52,156 nt of DNA from Candidatus Aquicultor sp. (GCA_030682615.1 JAUXNY010000099.1:1-52156), one strand, 5' to 3'. Positions 1 through 9,118 are shown, numbered from the stretch's first letter. Made by a program: numbers and translations. The notes: generated by a model not told the origin, from the letters alone.

Positions 1-554
1 TAATCGTTGCGCTGGTACTTTATCTTGACCAGTTTCTTTAAGATGTGGTCGAGGTTGTAGTCTTCGCCCTTATTTAAAAATACGACGGTCGCCTGGTAAT
101 CCTCGGGCGAGCCGAGGCCGTAGATGCAGGAGACCGAAGCCACGATGATTACGTCGCGGCGGGTAAAGAGCGCGCTGGTAGCGGCGTGCCGCAGCTTGTC
201 TATCTCGTCGTTTATGGAAGAGTCCTTCTCGATGTAGGTGTCGGTATGCGGGATATAGGCCTCGGGCTGGTAATAATCGTAATAGCTTACGAAATATTCT
301 ACCGCGCTCGTCGGGAAGAAGTACTTGAACTCGTTGCAGAGCTGCGCGGCAAGGGTCTTATTGGGCGCGATTATGAGCGTGGGGCGCCCGATGTTATCGA
401 TGACCTTGGCCATGGTATAGGTCTTGCCCGAGCCGGTAACGCCGAGAAGCGTCTGGTAGCGGTTACCTCCCCTGACGCCTGCGACCAATTTCTCTATCGC
501 TTTTGGTTGGTCCCCTTTCGGCTCGTAAGGGGCCTCGATTTTGAATCTATTCAT
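1..554 (-). CDS. uvrB: UvrABC excinuclease subunit B (N-terminal part, runs off the window)
   Basis: UvrB is the damage-verification helicase of nucleotide excision repair; it is loaded on DNA by UvrA and recruits UvrC. The reverse strand from the ATG at 554 reads [20 protein letters not shown], then a Walker A site GVTGSGKT (about residues 39-46) and the beta-hairpin motif [12 protein letters not shown] that clamps DNA. About 184 residues are visible; the other two thirds lie left of position 1. The order uvrB, coaE, rpsA, polA is the one known from Mycobacterium, which supports an actinobacterial host. The family call is very secure. Confidence 0.96.
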   Translation of the reverse strand, partial: MNRFKIEAPYEPKGDQPKAIEKLVAGVRGGNRYQTLLGVTGSGKTYTMAKVIDNIGRPTLIIAPNKTLAAQLCNEFKYFFPTSAVEYFVSYYDYYQPEAYIPHTDTYIEKDSSINDEIDKLRHAATSALFTRRDVIIVASVSCIYGLGSPEDYQATVVFLNKGEDYNLDHILKKLVKIKYQRND

Positions 555-575
555 GCTACTCGTCTTCCTCACCTA

Positions 576-1139
576 TTAGAACTCGCCCGCGTAGATGTCG
601 GCATAACGTTCTCTCGTCTTTGTCACCTTCTGCACATAAAGCCGCGTCTCTTTGAAGGGGATTGTCTCGAGCATATCGTCTACATTGTCATGAAAGCCAT
701 TGTTAAGCCAGCGGTCGACGTTTTTATGGCCGGAATTGTATGCGGCCAGCGCCAGGCGCTCGTCCCCGTATTTATCGCGCAGATAGTCGAAATACCAGCA
801 ACCCATATCGATGTTGACCCTATGGTCAAGCAAATCGTCCGCACGAAAGCTGCGCTTCTGCTTGCCCGCGACCCACCGTCCGGTATCGGGCATGATTTGC
901 ATCAAACCGACGGCACCTGCCTGGGATTCGGAAGACGGATTGAACTTGCTCTCCTCGTAGATCATCGCCGCTATCAAGTAGGGGTCTATCGAATATTTCT
1001 TGCTCGCTTGGCTTATTTCCTCTTTGTACTCAAGGGGGTAGAACACCTGGTCAAACTTGTCGGTAAAAGACCACTGATACCACATGATGACAAAAAAGGG
1101 CAGTATTACTACGATTATTGCGATTTTGGATAATCTCAT
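576..1139 (-). CDS. Membrane-anchored soluble-type lytic transglycosylase (SLT domain)
   Basis: Predicted peptidoglycan lytic transglycosylase, cleaving MurNAc-GlcNAc bonds outside the membrane. The 187-residue protein begins with one hydrophobic segment (about residues 5-22) that serves as signal anchor. An SLT domain follows, with the catalytic glutamate in MIYEESKFNP, the GAVGLMQIMP motif and the AAYNSG motif near the end, in family order. It has no extra domains, so it is a minimal member. It lies 21 bases from the uvrB start and is transcribed towards it. It may act in wall turnover or in inserting envelope complexes; the sequence does not say which. Confidence 0.9.
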   Translation of the reverse strand: MRLSKIAIIVVILPFFVIMWYQWSFTDKFDQVFYPLEYKEEISQASKKYSIDPYLIAAMIYEESKFNPSSESQAGAVGLMQIMPDTGRWVAGKQKRSFRADDLLDHRVNIDMGCWYFDYLRDKYGDERLALAAYNSGHKNVDRWLNNGFHDNVDDMLETIPFKETRLYVQKVTKTRERYADIYAGEF

Positions 1140-1173
1140 TGCTTCGTCCTAATATGCTAACCGACAGTGACAA

Positions 1174-1779
1174 TCATCGGCTGTCAGCTTGAATTGCTTT
1201 CCATAGTGCTTCCGTTTGTTCTTTGAGTTCATCTAAAGTTCCGTTATTTACGATGACCACATCCGCGAATTTTGCAAGGGAATCCTTACCTTGCTGCGCG
1301 CCGACACGACTTTCGGCCTCTTCTCTTGAAAGGCCTTTTTTGAGAAGGCGCTCCAACCGGATATCTTCATCCGCCGTCACGACCACCGTGTGGGCGCAAC
1401 GCTTGTCCATACCGACCTCTATTAAGAGCGGTACGTCGATGACTACGACGGCATCCGGGCTATTTGTCGCCGCCAGCTCGCGAAGGCGGCTATCGACCTC
1501 CTCCATTACGCGCGGGTGAACGATTTCGTTTAACATCGAGAGTTGCTTGGCATCCCTGAAGACGATTCTGCCCAGCTCGGGCCGGTTTATGCTCTGGTCG
1601 GGCCGGAGCACGCTCTCGCCGAAATGCTCGACTATATCCGTCCACGCCGGCTTACCCGGTTCGACGACCTCGCGCGCGATTTCATCCGCATCGATAACTT
1701 GCGCCCCTTTTTCCCTAAGAAGCGCTGTCACTGCCGACTTGCCCGATGCTATTGGGCCGGTTACACCGATAATCTTCAT
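1174..1779 (-). CDS. coaE: Dephospho-CoA kinase
   Basis: CoaE phosphorylates the 3'-hydroxyl of dephospho-CoA, the last step of coenzyme A synthesis, in the cytoplasm. The P-loop GVTGPIASGKS is at residues 5-15, followed by DADEIAREVV and DVPLLIE, all typical of the family; the length of 201 residues is normal. The ATG at 1779 is preferred because GAGG lies seven bases upstream; an in-frame GTG at 1794 would put that site inside the gene. The gene ends in TGA, which shows that TGA serves as a stop codon in this genome, a point that matters for nifD. Confidence 0.95.
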   Translation of the reverse strand: MKIIGVTGPIASGKSAVTALLREKGAQVIDADEIAREVVEPGKPAWTDIVEHFGESVLRPDQSINRPELGRIVFRDAKQLSMLNEIVHPRVMEEVDSRLRELAATNSPDAVVVIDVPLLIEVGMDKRCAHTVVVTADEDIRLERLLKKGLSREEAESRVGAQQGKDSLAKFADVVIVNNGTLDELKEQTEALWKAIQADSR

Positions 1780-1803
1780 GACAATCCTCAGCACAAAACG
1801 GGC

Positions 1804-2172
1804 CTAGCCCCGCTCTTCCCGGTAATTATGGTCACGCTTGAAAACGAGTCGCCAGACGACCAGCCCAATCGTAGCACCCGCAAAATTCGTGATGATATCA
1901 TCGTAACCGAAACCCCGGTAACTTAGCGATAGTTGGACCAACTCCATTGCTACGCCGTATGCCGACGCGGCCGCGATGGCCGCAACAGCGCTTAATCCGC
2001 CGGCCACCTTCCAAGTATAGACGATTGCCCTGAAGAGGAGTATCCCTAAAATCGCATATTCAAAGAAATGTACGGCGTACGGCCAGAACTCGCTGACCTC
2101 CGGGCCGGTAGGACCGACTGAGAGGATAATAATAAGGGTCGCCCAGAGTGCGACGTGCCACCATCTGTTCAT
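1804..2172 (-). CDS. VanZ-like integral membrane protein
   Basis: A small membrane protein of about 122 residues with four hydrophobic stretches (about 5-20, 31-48, 57-77 and 94-109). The segments HFFEYAILG and DIITNFAGATIG match the conserved HxxxY and D-x-xxN-x-xG pattern of the VanZ family. VanZ proteins give low-level teicoplanin resistance in some enterococci, but most homologues have no known role. The ATG at 2172 is chosen; a GTG at 2181 is an alternative and neither has a clear ribosome binding site. It lies between rpsA and coaE on the same strand. Confidence 0.75.
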   Translation of the reverse strand: MNRWWHVALWATLIIILSVGPTGPEVSEFWPYAVHFFEYAILGILLFRAIVYTWKVAGGLSAVAAIAAASAYGVAMELVQLSLSYRGFGYDDIITNFAGATIGLVVWRLVFKRDHNYREERG

Positions 2173-2252
2173 ATTGAACACTATACCAGATGCGCAGGCG
2201 AACCACCGTCTTTGCGTGGCGATTCTCGCCCTGACGGCAGCGAAAAGGCTAA

Positions 2253-2284
2253 ATTAAAAAAAGGCCCCGCAGTGCAAGGCCCTT
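2253..2284 (-). terminator. Rho-independent terminator downstream of rpsA
   Basis: Read on the minus strand, GGCC arms separated by an 11-base loop are followed by a run of seven T residues, starting 14 bases after the rpsA stop. The stem is short, with a bulged G at its base, but the position and the T-run make it the likely end of the rpsA transcript. Confidence 0.65.
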
Positions 2285-2297
2285 GAAATATTGCGTC

Positions 2298-3809
2298 TTA
2301 CTCCGCGCCCGACCCTTTTTTGGGGTGCTCTTTCTTCATTTGGCTGAGCACGTCCTCAAGCGAGCCCGGCGTGACCGGAACTGCCGCCTTTTCTTCAACC
2401 GCTGTTTCAGTTACTTCTTCAACGGCTTCTGTTGTGGCTTCTTCGACGGCGATTTCTTCTACAACCGGTTCTGCTACGGTTTCCTCAGCTGTCTCATCTG
2501 CTTCCGCAGGAGCCGCGGCTTCTTCGACGACTTCCTCGGCTATAGCTTCTTCGGCGGCGACTTCTTCGGCGGCGACTTCTTCTACCGCGCCTACTTCTTC
2601 GACAGTCTCGACTACTGTGGGCTCGACCTCTTCGACGACTGCCGTTTCAGCCGCAGCTTCGACATCCTCTGTCTCCGCTTCAGCCTCTGCTTTAGAATCG
2701 TCCGGTGCGGGAAGGGTCTGCTTGACGCTCAGGCTTACCCTTCTCTTGTCGACATCGATACCGACGATTTTAACATCGACGCTCTCGCCCACCTTGACGA
2801 TTTCTTCCGGCATCTCAACATGCTTATGCGCGAGTTCCGAGATGTGGATGAGACCTTCGAGGCCCTCTTCTATTTCGACGAACGCGCCAAACGGCACGAG
2901 CTTTGTTACCTTGCCTGTTATGAACTGGTCTACGTTGTAGCTGCCTACCTTTTGTCTCCAGGGGTCTTCCTGCGTCTGGCGAAGCCCGAGCGAGATTCTC
3001 TCGCGGTCGAAGTCAACATCCAAAACCTGGACTTTGACATCGTCACCGACTGCCACGACTTCTGACGGGTGGTCGATATGGTTCCAGCAGAGTTCCGAGA
3101 TGTGGATAAGTCCGTCTATGCCGCCAAGGTCGACGAATGCTCCAAAATCGACGATACTCGAGATTTTGCCTTCGAGCACTGCCCCCTTGACTATCTTCTC
3201 GAGGAGTTTGCCCTTCTCGTGTTTCTTCTCCTCCTCAAGAACCGCACGCCTCGAAAGAACCACGTTATTTCTGTTGCGATCCATTTCGATAATCCGGCAT
3301 TCCATGGTCTGGCCGATGAATTGATGGAGGTCTTTTGTTCGTCTCAAGTCGACTAGCGACGCCGGCAAGAAACCTCTTAAACCGATGTTGACTATCAGCC
3401 CACCTTTTACGACTTCGATGACGCTTCCCTCAATCGTCTCGCTGGTATTTGCGAGCGCCTGGATTCTTATCCAAGCTTGCTCATACTCAGCACGTTTCTT
3501 CGAGAGAATGAGTCTTCCTTCTTTATCCTCTTTTTGAAGGACGAGCGCTTCGATGCGGTCGCCTACTTTGACGATTTCGAAGGGGTTGGCATCGGGTCTA
3601 ATCGAAAGCTCCCTGGCGGGAATCGCTCCTTCCGACTTGTAGCCGATGTCTACGAGCACCTCATCGCGGTCGACTTTTACGACTTCGCCGACGACTATGT
3701 CGCCATCATCGAAGACCTTGATGGTTTGATCGTAATCGGGGACGAGCACTCCGTCCTCGTTCATGATCATGTAGCTTTCCGGATTATCAACTGGTTCTTT
3801 TTCGGACAT
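2298..3809 (-). CDS. rpsA: 30S ribosomal protein S1
   Basis: S1 binds mRNA and helps deliver it to the 30S subunit. Four S1/OB-fold repeats are visible: about residues 28-100 (DIVVGEVVKVDRDEVLVDIG), 115-190, 205-275 (EGKISSIVDFGAFVDLGG) and 290-360 (ITGKVTKLVPFGAFVEIEEG). The last 130 residues form a low-complexity acidic tail rich in Glu, Val and Ala, ending in a basic MKKEHPKKGSG segment. Four repeats plus a tail is the usual actinobacterial form. The ATG at 3809 has GGGAGG ten bases upstream; the longer open frame would start at a TTG upstream of that site. Confidence 0.95.
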   Translation of the reverse strand: MSEKEPVDNPESYMIMNEDGVLVPDYDQTIKVFDDGDIVVGEVVKVDRDEVLVDIGYKSEGAIPARELSIRPDANPFEIVKVGDRIEALVLQKEDKEGRLILSKKRAEYEQAWIRIQALANTSETIEGSVIEVVKGGLIVNIGLRGFLPASLVDLRRTKDLHQFIGQTMECRIIEMDRNRNNVVLSRRAVLEEEKKHEKGKLLEKIVKGAVLEGKISSIVDFGAFVDLGGIDGLIHISELCWNHIDHPSEVVAVGDDVKVQVLDVDFDRERISLGLRQTQEDPWRQKVGSYNVDQFITGKVTKLVPFGAFVEIEEGLEGLIHISELAHKHVEMPEEIVKVGESVDVKIVGIDVDKRRVSLSVKQTLPAPDDSKAEAEAETEDVEAAAETAVVEEVEPTVVETVEEVGAVEEVAAEEVAAEEAIAEEVVEEAAAPAEADETAEETVAEPVVEEIAVEEATTEAVEEVTETAVEEKAAVPVTPGSLEDVLSQMKKEHPKKGSGAE

Positions 3810-3850
3810 TAATCTAAAACCTCCCAAATTTTTAGCAATAGGCGATTAAA

Positions 3851-3874
3851 AACAAAAACGCCACCAGAGGTGGC
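3851..3874 (-). terminator. Rho-independent terminator downstream of polA
   Basis: A perfect six-base inverted repeat GCCACC/GGTGGC with a three-base loop is followed on the minus strand by GTTTTTGTTTTT. It ends the transcript coming from polA, 209 bases after the polA stop, just before the rpsA ribosome binding site region. Confidence 0.75.
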
Positions 3875-3889
3875 TGCGGGCTATCCGTC

Positions 3890-4009
3890 CTAACGGTAAT
3901 TAAAGTGCGACATGGACTCTGTGTTATCTCGGGAAAAGACGAACTTGATCAGTCTGCCCTCAACTCCACTTTTCCTTTCTATCCACGCGGCATCGCCGCT
4001 TACCCGCAA
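3890..4009 (-). CDS. Possible 39-residue small protein between polA and its terminator
   Basis: The stretch between the polA stop and the terminator is not empty. A frame starting at TTG 4009, with AGAGGA four bases upstream, reads VSGDAAWIERKSGVEGRLIK and continues with a mixed, protein-like composition to a TAG at 3890. It matches nothing I recognise. The short spacer, the rare start codon and the small size make it uncertain; it could equally be a structured 3' untranslated region. No other reading of this 270-base gap was convincing. Confidence 0.25.
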   Translation of the reverse strand: MRVSGDAAWIERKSGVEGRLIKFVFSRDNTESMSHFNYR

Positions 4010-4082
4010 GAATTCCTCTAGTTGAACTGCTTTTTCACCTTGCTGGTATATAGCTTAAGCTAAATAAAGCGGTTTGGCAATT

Positions 4083-6758
4083 CTATTTCGCTTCTTTCCA
4101 ATTAAAACCTGAAGAAACATCGACTTTGAGGTGTACGCTCAGCGGAAACGCGTGCTCCATGATATCCCTGACCATCAAGCTCAACGCATCCAACTCGCCT
4201 TCGGAGGTCTCGAAGATAAGCTCATCGTGGACCTGGAGGACCATTCTCGCCTGAAATGCTTGCTCCTCAAGCTCTTTGTCGACCCGGACCATCGCCAGCT
4301 TTATGATGTCGGCGGCACTACCCTGTAGCGGCGCATTTACCGCAAACCTTTCGCCGAGGCTGCGAATCCTGCCGTTGCTGTTTTTAAGCTCGGGGATATA
4401 GCGCCTTCGACCGAGGAGCGTTTCGACGTAGCCTTTCTCTTTCGTCTCGGCTATCGTCTTTGCTATAAATTTCTCGACTTTGGGGAGGCTCTTGAAGTAT
4501 TTGTCGATGAAGGTGCGGGCGTCGCCCACCGGGATACCGAGCCGGTCGGATAGCCCGTACGCGCTCATACCGTAGAGAACACCGAAGTTGACCATCTTGG
4601 CGATGCGGCGCATCTGTGATGTCACCTGCTCGGGCAAGACACCGAAGACCTCTATCGCCGTCACCTCGTGGATATCCTGGTCCGCCTCGAAAGCCCTTAT
4701 GAGCACCTCTTCACCTGAATAATGCGCGAGGAGCCGCAGCTCTATCTGGGAATAGTCAGCGGATAGAAACAGCTCTCCGGGGCGCGAGGGGATAAACGCC
4801 GCGCGCATGCGCGAGCCCAGCTCGGTGCGGACCGGGATATTTTGCAAGTTCGGGTTGCTGCTGCTGAGACGTCCCGTTGTCGTTACGGTCTGGTTGAACG
4901 AGGTGTGAATCTTGCCGGTCTTACGGTTGACAAGTCTCGGGAGCGCATCTATATAAGTAGACTTCAGTTTGGCCAGCTCGCGGAAGCTTACTATCTTCTC
5001 GACTATGGGATGGACGGTGAGCAATTTTGCCAGGACGTTTGCGTCGGTCGAGTAGCCGGTCTTGGTCTTCTTCGACTTCGGCAGGCCGAGTTTTTCAAAG
5101 AGGATGAAGCCGAGCTGCTGCGGGGAGTTGATGTTGAACTCCTGTTCCGCCAGGGAGTAGATATCGTTTTCCAGCGAATCGAGGAGAAGCTCCGTCTCTT
5201 TAGATAGGTCGTTGAGATAGACGGTATCTATGCCGACCCCTTCGCGCTCCATCTTGGCGAGAACGGGTATGAGCGGCATTTCTATCTCGTCGAAGAGCTT
5301 GAACAGGTTTTGTTCTTCGAGGGTCTCCTCGAACTTCGGCTTGAGGCGCAGGTTCGCAACCGCCTCAAGCGCGAGGCGCTCATCGCCGGTCGTGCCTGAG
5401 AGAACCATGCCGAGATAGATAGCGGCCAGCTCCTCTATCGGATAGGACGAGCGGTCGGGGTTGATGAGGTATGCGGCGATTTCGGTGTCGAACGCTATTC
5501 CGCCGAGATCTATATCCTCGTTCCAGAGCGCGAGCATGACTTGCTTGAGGTCGTGCCCGACTTTGGCGATGGCCGCGCTCTCAAGCTGCGTTTTGAGCAG
5601 CCGCAGCAGGTTTTGCGCGCCGATTGTTTGCTCGTTCTCGTCGAAGAGCGTCGTCGCCTCTTTGGCTATGTAGACCTTGTCCTCGCTGTAGGCAATGACC
5701 AGCGCTTCGATATCGCGGTCGATGCTGTTCTCGCCGCTCGCGCGGACCACGATGGCAAACTGCCCCGCTTCGTCGAGTTCAGCGGCGAGTTGCTTTACGT
5801 CTTCTTCGTTTGCTAGATATATGATGTCGGGGCCGGCTGCTGCCTTTATGGTTGCGCCGTCGTTGGACGGCTGAGACGGTTGCTGTTTGCTCTGCGCGAA
5901 AAACCTGTCGAGGAGAGTAAAAAACTCTAGGTCGGCGAAGACGCGGCGAACCTCTTGCTCGTCGAAACCTCCGAAACGGCACGCTTCGAAATCGACCTCT
6001 ATGGGAACATCGCGCTCGAGAATGGCGAGCCTTTTGGAGAGCGCGGCCTCGGCGGCGTTTTCCTCAAGCATCGCCCGCCAGCGCTTATTCTCGATTTTAT
6101 CGAGGCCGGCAAGGATTTCCTCGACGCTTCCGTATTGCTGGATGAGCTTGGCCGCGGTCTTCTCGCCGATACCGGGCACGCCGGGGATGTTGTCCGAGGC
6201 GTCGCCTTTGAGCGCGAGATAGTCGGGCACCTGCTCGGGCGTGACCCCGTAGCGCTCAACGACCTTGGCGCGGTCGTAAATGACGATGTCCGAGATTCCC
6301 TTGCGGGTGGTCATTATTTTTATGTGGTCATCGACGAGCTGGAACGCGTCGCGGTCGCCGGTGACGACAAGCACCTCGTCGTCTTCGGCCTCGGCCCTGG
6401 ACGCAAGCGTCGCCAGTATGTCGTCGGCCTCGAAACCATCGAGTTCATATGTCGGGATATTGAGCGCCCTCAGCACCTCTTTGACAAGCGGAAACTGGCT
6501 GATAAGGTCATCAGGCGTCGGCTCACGGTGCGCTTTATAATCTTCGAACTGCTCGTGGCGGAAGGTCGGCGCGGCACGGTCGAAGGCGACTATGACCACA
6601 TCGGGCTTCTCGTCTTTGAGCAGCTTTAAAAGCATGCTGGTAAATCCGTAGACCGCGTTTGTCACCTGCCCTTTCGAGTTCGCAAGCGTCGTCGGCAGCG
6701 CGAAAAACGCCCTGTACACCAAGCTATTGCCATCGATTAGGATGATTTTATTCTTCAA
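4083..6758 (-). CDS. polA: DNA polymerase I (5' nuclease, inactive proofreading domain, polymerase)
   Basis: Pol I removes RNA primers and fills gaps in replication and repair. Of about 891 residues, 1-290 form the 5' nuclease (ILIDGNSLVYRAFFALP; acidic metal-site segments such as GFEADDILATLA and LKGDASDNIPGVPGIGEKTA). Residues about 310-500 have the exonuclease fold, but the usual DTET metal site is replaced by AIVVRASGEN, so proofreading is probably lost. The polymerase part has motif A SADYSQIELR, motif B RRIAKMVNFGVLYG and motif C VHDELIFE. The start is set at TTG 6758, which gives the standard N-terminus; the frame is open further upstream. The pattern matches actinobacterial Pol I. Confidence 0.95.
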   Translation of the reverse strand: MKNKIILIDGNSLVYRAFFALPTTLANSKGQVTNAVYGFTSMLLKLLKDEKPDVVIVAFDRAAPTFRHEQFEDYKAHREPTPDDLISQFPLVKEVLRALNIPTYELDGFEADDILATLASRAEAEDDEVLVVTGDRDAFQLVDDHIKIMTTRKGISDIVIYDRAKVVERYGVTPEQVPDYLALKGDASDNIPGVPGIGEKTAAKLIQQYGSVEEILAGLDKIENKRWRAMLEENAAEAALSKRLAILERDVPIEVDFEACRFGGFDEQEVRRVFADLEFFTLLDRFFAQSKQQPSQPSNDGATIKAAAGPDIIYLANEEDVKQLAAELDEAGQFAIVVRASGENSIDRDIEALVIAYSEDKVYIAKEATTLFDENEQTIGAQNLLRLLKTQLESAAIAKVGHDLKQVMLALWNEDIDLGGIAFDTEIAAYLINPDRSSYPIEELAAIYLGMVLSGTTGDERLALEAVANLRLKPKFEETLEEQNLFKLFDEIEMPLIPVLAKMEREGVGIDTVYLNDLSKETELLLDSLENDIYSLAEQEFNINSPQQLGFILFEKLGLPKSKKTKTGYSTDANVLAKLLTVHPIVEKIVSFRELAKLKSTYIDALPRLVNRKTGKIHTSFNQTVTTTGRLSSSNPNLQNIPVRTELGSRMRAAFIPSRPGELFLSADYSQIELRLLAHYSGEEVLIRAFEADQDIHEVTAIEVFGVLPEQVTSQMRRIAKMVNFGVLYGMSAYGLSDRLGIPVGDARTFIDKYFKSLPKVEKFIAKTIAETKEKGYVETLLGRRRYIPELKNSNGRIRSLGERFAVNAPLQGSAADIIKLAMVRVDKELEEQAFQARMVLQVHDELIFETSEGELDALSLMVRDIMEHAFPLSVHLKVDVSSGFNWKEAK

Positions 6759-6848
6759 ATGCGAGTCTGTCCTTTTCTTGGAGATTTTGTTCGTGAAGCA
6801 CGTGGTTCTAACGACAATTGTACCGTTAGCGCTGGGGAATAACAAACC

Positions 6849-7529
6849 CTAGACCGTCCGGCTCGCACCGGCTTTTATATGCTTAAACTCGTGCAGACGA
6901 CGGTCAACGCGTACCCGGGCGCTCACATCCCCCAGCCTCGCCGCTTCTTCGCGATCGTGTGTCACAAGGATGAACGGGATATCCCAGTGTTGTTGCAGCT
7001 CTTTGAGTTCGGATTGTAACTCTATACGGGTATCGGTGTCGAGCGCGGAGAGCGGTTCGTCAAGCAGAAGCAATTCTGGGCGCATAATTAGCGTTCTAGC
7101 TAGGGCTACACGCTGTTTTTCACCTCCAGAAAGCTGTTTCGGGTAACGATGCTTGAGGTGTACGATTTTCAACATTTGGAAGATTTCCTCAGTTTCCACA
7201 GCTCGCCCCGCTAGCGATGGGCAATTTTCCGGCCCATACCTGACATTTTGTTCGACTGTCATATGCGGAAACAAGGCGTAGTCTTGAAAGACAAGCCCAA
7301 CGTTTCTCTCCCTCGGTTTCAGGTCTATTGAATCGAGTGACGAATACAGGGTGCGCTCGTTGAGCCGTATGAACCCGTCGGCGGGCGTCATCAGGCCGGC
7401 AATGCTCCGCAGAATCGAGGTCTTGCCGCAACCGGAAGGACCCAGCAACGCAATAATCTCGTTACCGACGGAAATATCCGCCGCGAGCGTAAAGTATTCT
7501 AGTTTAAGGGTAAACTTCATTGCCAACAC
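6849..7529 (-). CDS. modC: Molybdate ABC transporter ATP-binding protein (short form)
   Basis: The ATPase that powers molybdate import through ModB. Visible are Walker A GPSGCGKTS, the signature LSGGEKQRVALARTL, Walker B LLLLDEP and the switch histidine in LVTHDREEA. At 226 residues it ends soon after the ATPase domain, so the C-terminal molybdate-sensing TOBE domain of typical ModC (about 350 residues) is absent. A GTG at 7529 has GGAGG ten bases upstream and is preferred; ATG 7520 is possible. It is the last gene of the nif-mod run, and molybdate is needed for the FeMo cofactor made upstream. Confidence 0.9.
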   Translation of the reverse strand: MLAMKFTLKLEYFTLAADISVGNEIIALLGPSGCGKTSILRSIAGLMTPADGFIRLNERTLYSSLDSIDLKPRERNVGLVFQDYALFPHMTVEQNVRYGPENCPSLAGRAVETEEIFQMLKIVHLKHRYPKQLSGGEKQRVALARTLIMRPELLLLDEPLSALDTDTRIELQSELKELQQHWDIPFILVTHDREEAARLGDVSARVRVDRRLHEFKHIKAGASRTV

Positions 7530-7545
7530 TGGTCGTCACCCTCCA

Positions 7546-8202
7546 TCATAGCCACAGCACTGAGCGTCTTTTCCAGAGGTTCAGGCTGAACACCATCGAG
7601 AAACTAGCTACCAGCAAGATGGCTACCAGGATTCCCGAGTACTTGAGGTCGCCGCTTTGCGATGCCGTGTAGATAGCCAGGGGGATGGTCTGCGTTTCCC
7701 CCGGAATGTTGCCGCTTATCATCAGAGTCGCGCCGAACTCACCTAGCGACCTCGCAAACGCGAGCACGGTTCCCGCGACGAAACCGGGCCATGCCAGCGG
7801 CAGGGTCACCGTTCGCAATACCGTCGCCTCGCTCGCGCCGAGCGTCCGAGCCGCCTGTTCGAGCTCGGGCTGAACCTGCTCTAGCGCGGCCTTGACCGAT
7901 TGATAGATAAGCGGCAGCGCGACCACGGCCGACGCGATGACCGCCGCGTACCACGAAAAGATTACCTGTATGCCCATCATGTCGAGAACCTTGCCGACCG
8001 GGCCGTACTTGCCGAGCAGTACCAGGAGTAAAAAGCCCGCGACCGACGGCGGCAATACCAGCGGCACCAGGATGAGCGATTCGACGACGCTTTTACCGCG
8101 AAAATCGAGGCGCAGCATGAGCACGGCAAGAAGCGTTCCGATTACAAATACAATGCTCACCGCGACTAACGACACTTTTATCGACAGCCAAATAGGGCTC
8201 AT
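7546..8202 (-). CDS. modB: Molybdate ABC transporter permease
   Basis: Inner-membrane channel for molybdate. About 218 residues with five or six hydrophobic spans; it shows LVLPPSVAGFLLL and the cytoplasmic loop EQAARTLGASEATVLRTVTLP (about 140-160) with the EAA-G motif that docks on ModC. GEFGATLMISGNIPGETQT is a typical ModB signature. ATG 8202 has GGGGGTGA ten bases upstream. It starts 28 bases after the modA stop and is followed closely by modC, so the three are one unit, placed at the end of the nif cluster. Confidence 0.93.
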   Translation of the reverse strand: MSPIWLSIKVSLVAVSIVFVIGTLLAVLMLRLDFRGKSVVESLILVPLVLPPSVAGFLLLVLLGKYGPVGKVLDMMGIQVIFSWYAAVIASAVVALPLIYQSVKAALEQVQPELEQAARTLGASEATVLRTVTLPLAWPGFVAGTVLAFARSLGEFGATLMISGNIPGETQTIPLAIYTASQSGDLKYSGILVAILLVASFSMVFSLNLWKRRSVLWL

Positions 8203-8230
8203 GTCCACCGTGTCACCCCCTTTCAACGAA

Positions 8231-9118
8231 TCATTCAGACAGAACCGTATAACCGGACTTCTCGAACTCACTCGCCGCTCGCGCCGCTCTTAAATATTCG
8301 ATGAATTTCGCGGCGAGCACCGGCTCGCTCGTATCGGCTAGCGCCGCGACCGGATAGACGATTGGCGAGTGAAGCTCGCTCGCGACTATGTGGGCGATGC
8401 GCGACGCTTTGGAATTATGCACGTCTGAGCGGTAGACTAAACCGGCGTCGACATTGCCTGTTTCGACGTAGGTCACCACTTGGCGCACGTCTTTCGCCAT
8501 AACGAGTTTCGGCTGCAACCCTTCCCAGATGCCCGCTTTGATTAGCGCTTCCTGCGCGTACTTTCCGGCGGGGGAGGTCTCAGGGATGCATATCGCGAGT
8601 TTTTTAATATCCCGGTTGTTTAGGACGTCGTCGATAACGGAGATAGTAGTGCCTTCTTGTTCGGGCACAATGACGACAAGATCGTTGCCGAGTATATTAA
8701 AACGCGTCTCGGGCAATATCAAATCTTTCTCCTCGAGCGCATCCATCTGCTTTTTGCCGGCCGAGATGAAGAGGTCGGCGGGGGCGCCCTGCTCGATTTG
8801 CATCTGCAGATCACCGGATGAGGCGAAGCTGAAGATGATTTTCGCGTTCTCTTTCGACTCGAACTCCGGCGCAAGGGTCTGCAGCACGTCTTTCAGGCTA
8901 GTCGCAGCCATGATGCGAAGTGTGGTCGGCTTTTCTTTTGCTAACGGTTGTTCTGTTCCGACATCCGCGGCCGATTTTGAGCTGGTGCAACCGGCCAGCG
9001 CCGAGGCGGCAAGAAATAGTATCGCGATGATAGGAAGCACAACGAGGATGCGAAGGTCCTGCTTGTGCGCCTCGTCGATGCGATTATCGCAATCTGTGTG
9101 TGCAATGTCTCTTTTCAT
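8231..9118 (-). CDS. modA: Molybdate-binding lipoprotein
   Basis: Extracytoplasmic molybdate receptor. The N-terminus has a charged leader, a hydrophobic span (about 25-42) and a lipobox ending LAGC, so it is tethered to the membrane by lipid. The mature part starts with TLRIMAATSLKDVLQTLAPEF, the family motif that contacts the oxyanion, followed by FSFASSGDLQMQIEQGAPAD with a second ligand serine. The leader before the hydrophobic part is unusually long (about 24 residues), so a later start is possible. It lies 113 bases downstream of nifB and leads modBC. Confidence 0.92.
   Translation of the reverse strand: MKRDIAHTDCDNRIDEAHKQDLRILVVLPIIAILFLAASALAGCTSSKSAADVGTEQPLAKEKPTTLRIMAATSLKDVLQTLAPEFESKENAKIIFSFASSGDLQMQIEQGAPADLFISAGKKQMDALEEKDLILPETRFNILGNDLVVIVPEQEGTTISVIDDVLNNRDIKKLAICIPETSPAGKYAQEALIKAGIWEGLQPKLVMAKDVRQVVTYVETGNVDAGLVYRSDVHNSKASRIAHIVASELHSPIVYPVAALADTSEPVLAAKFIEYLRAARAASEFEKSGYTVLSE

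Noticed and set aside
186-1133. Long plus-strand frame opposite uvrB and the transglycosylase
   Set aside because: It spans two well-supported minus-strand genes and their intergenic gap and has no recognisable domain; it is a shadow frame.
2283-3065. Plus-strand frame rich in Phe, Tyr and Cys opposite rpsA
   Set aside because: It is the complement of the Glu/Val/Ala-rich S1 tail; the odd composition comes from that repeat.
6808-6829. CTAACG/CGTTAG inverted repeat before polA as the terminator of the mod genes
   Set aside because: The arms are offset by two bases and no T-run follows; it may be an operator, but there is no further support.
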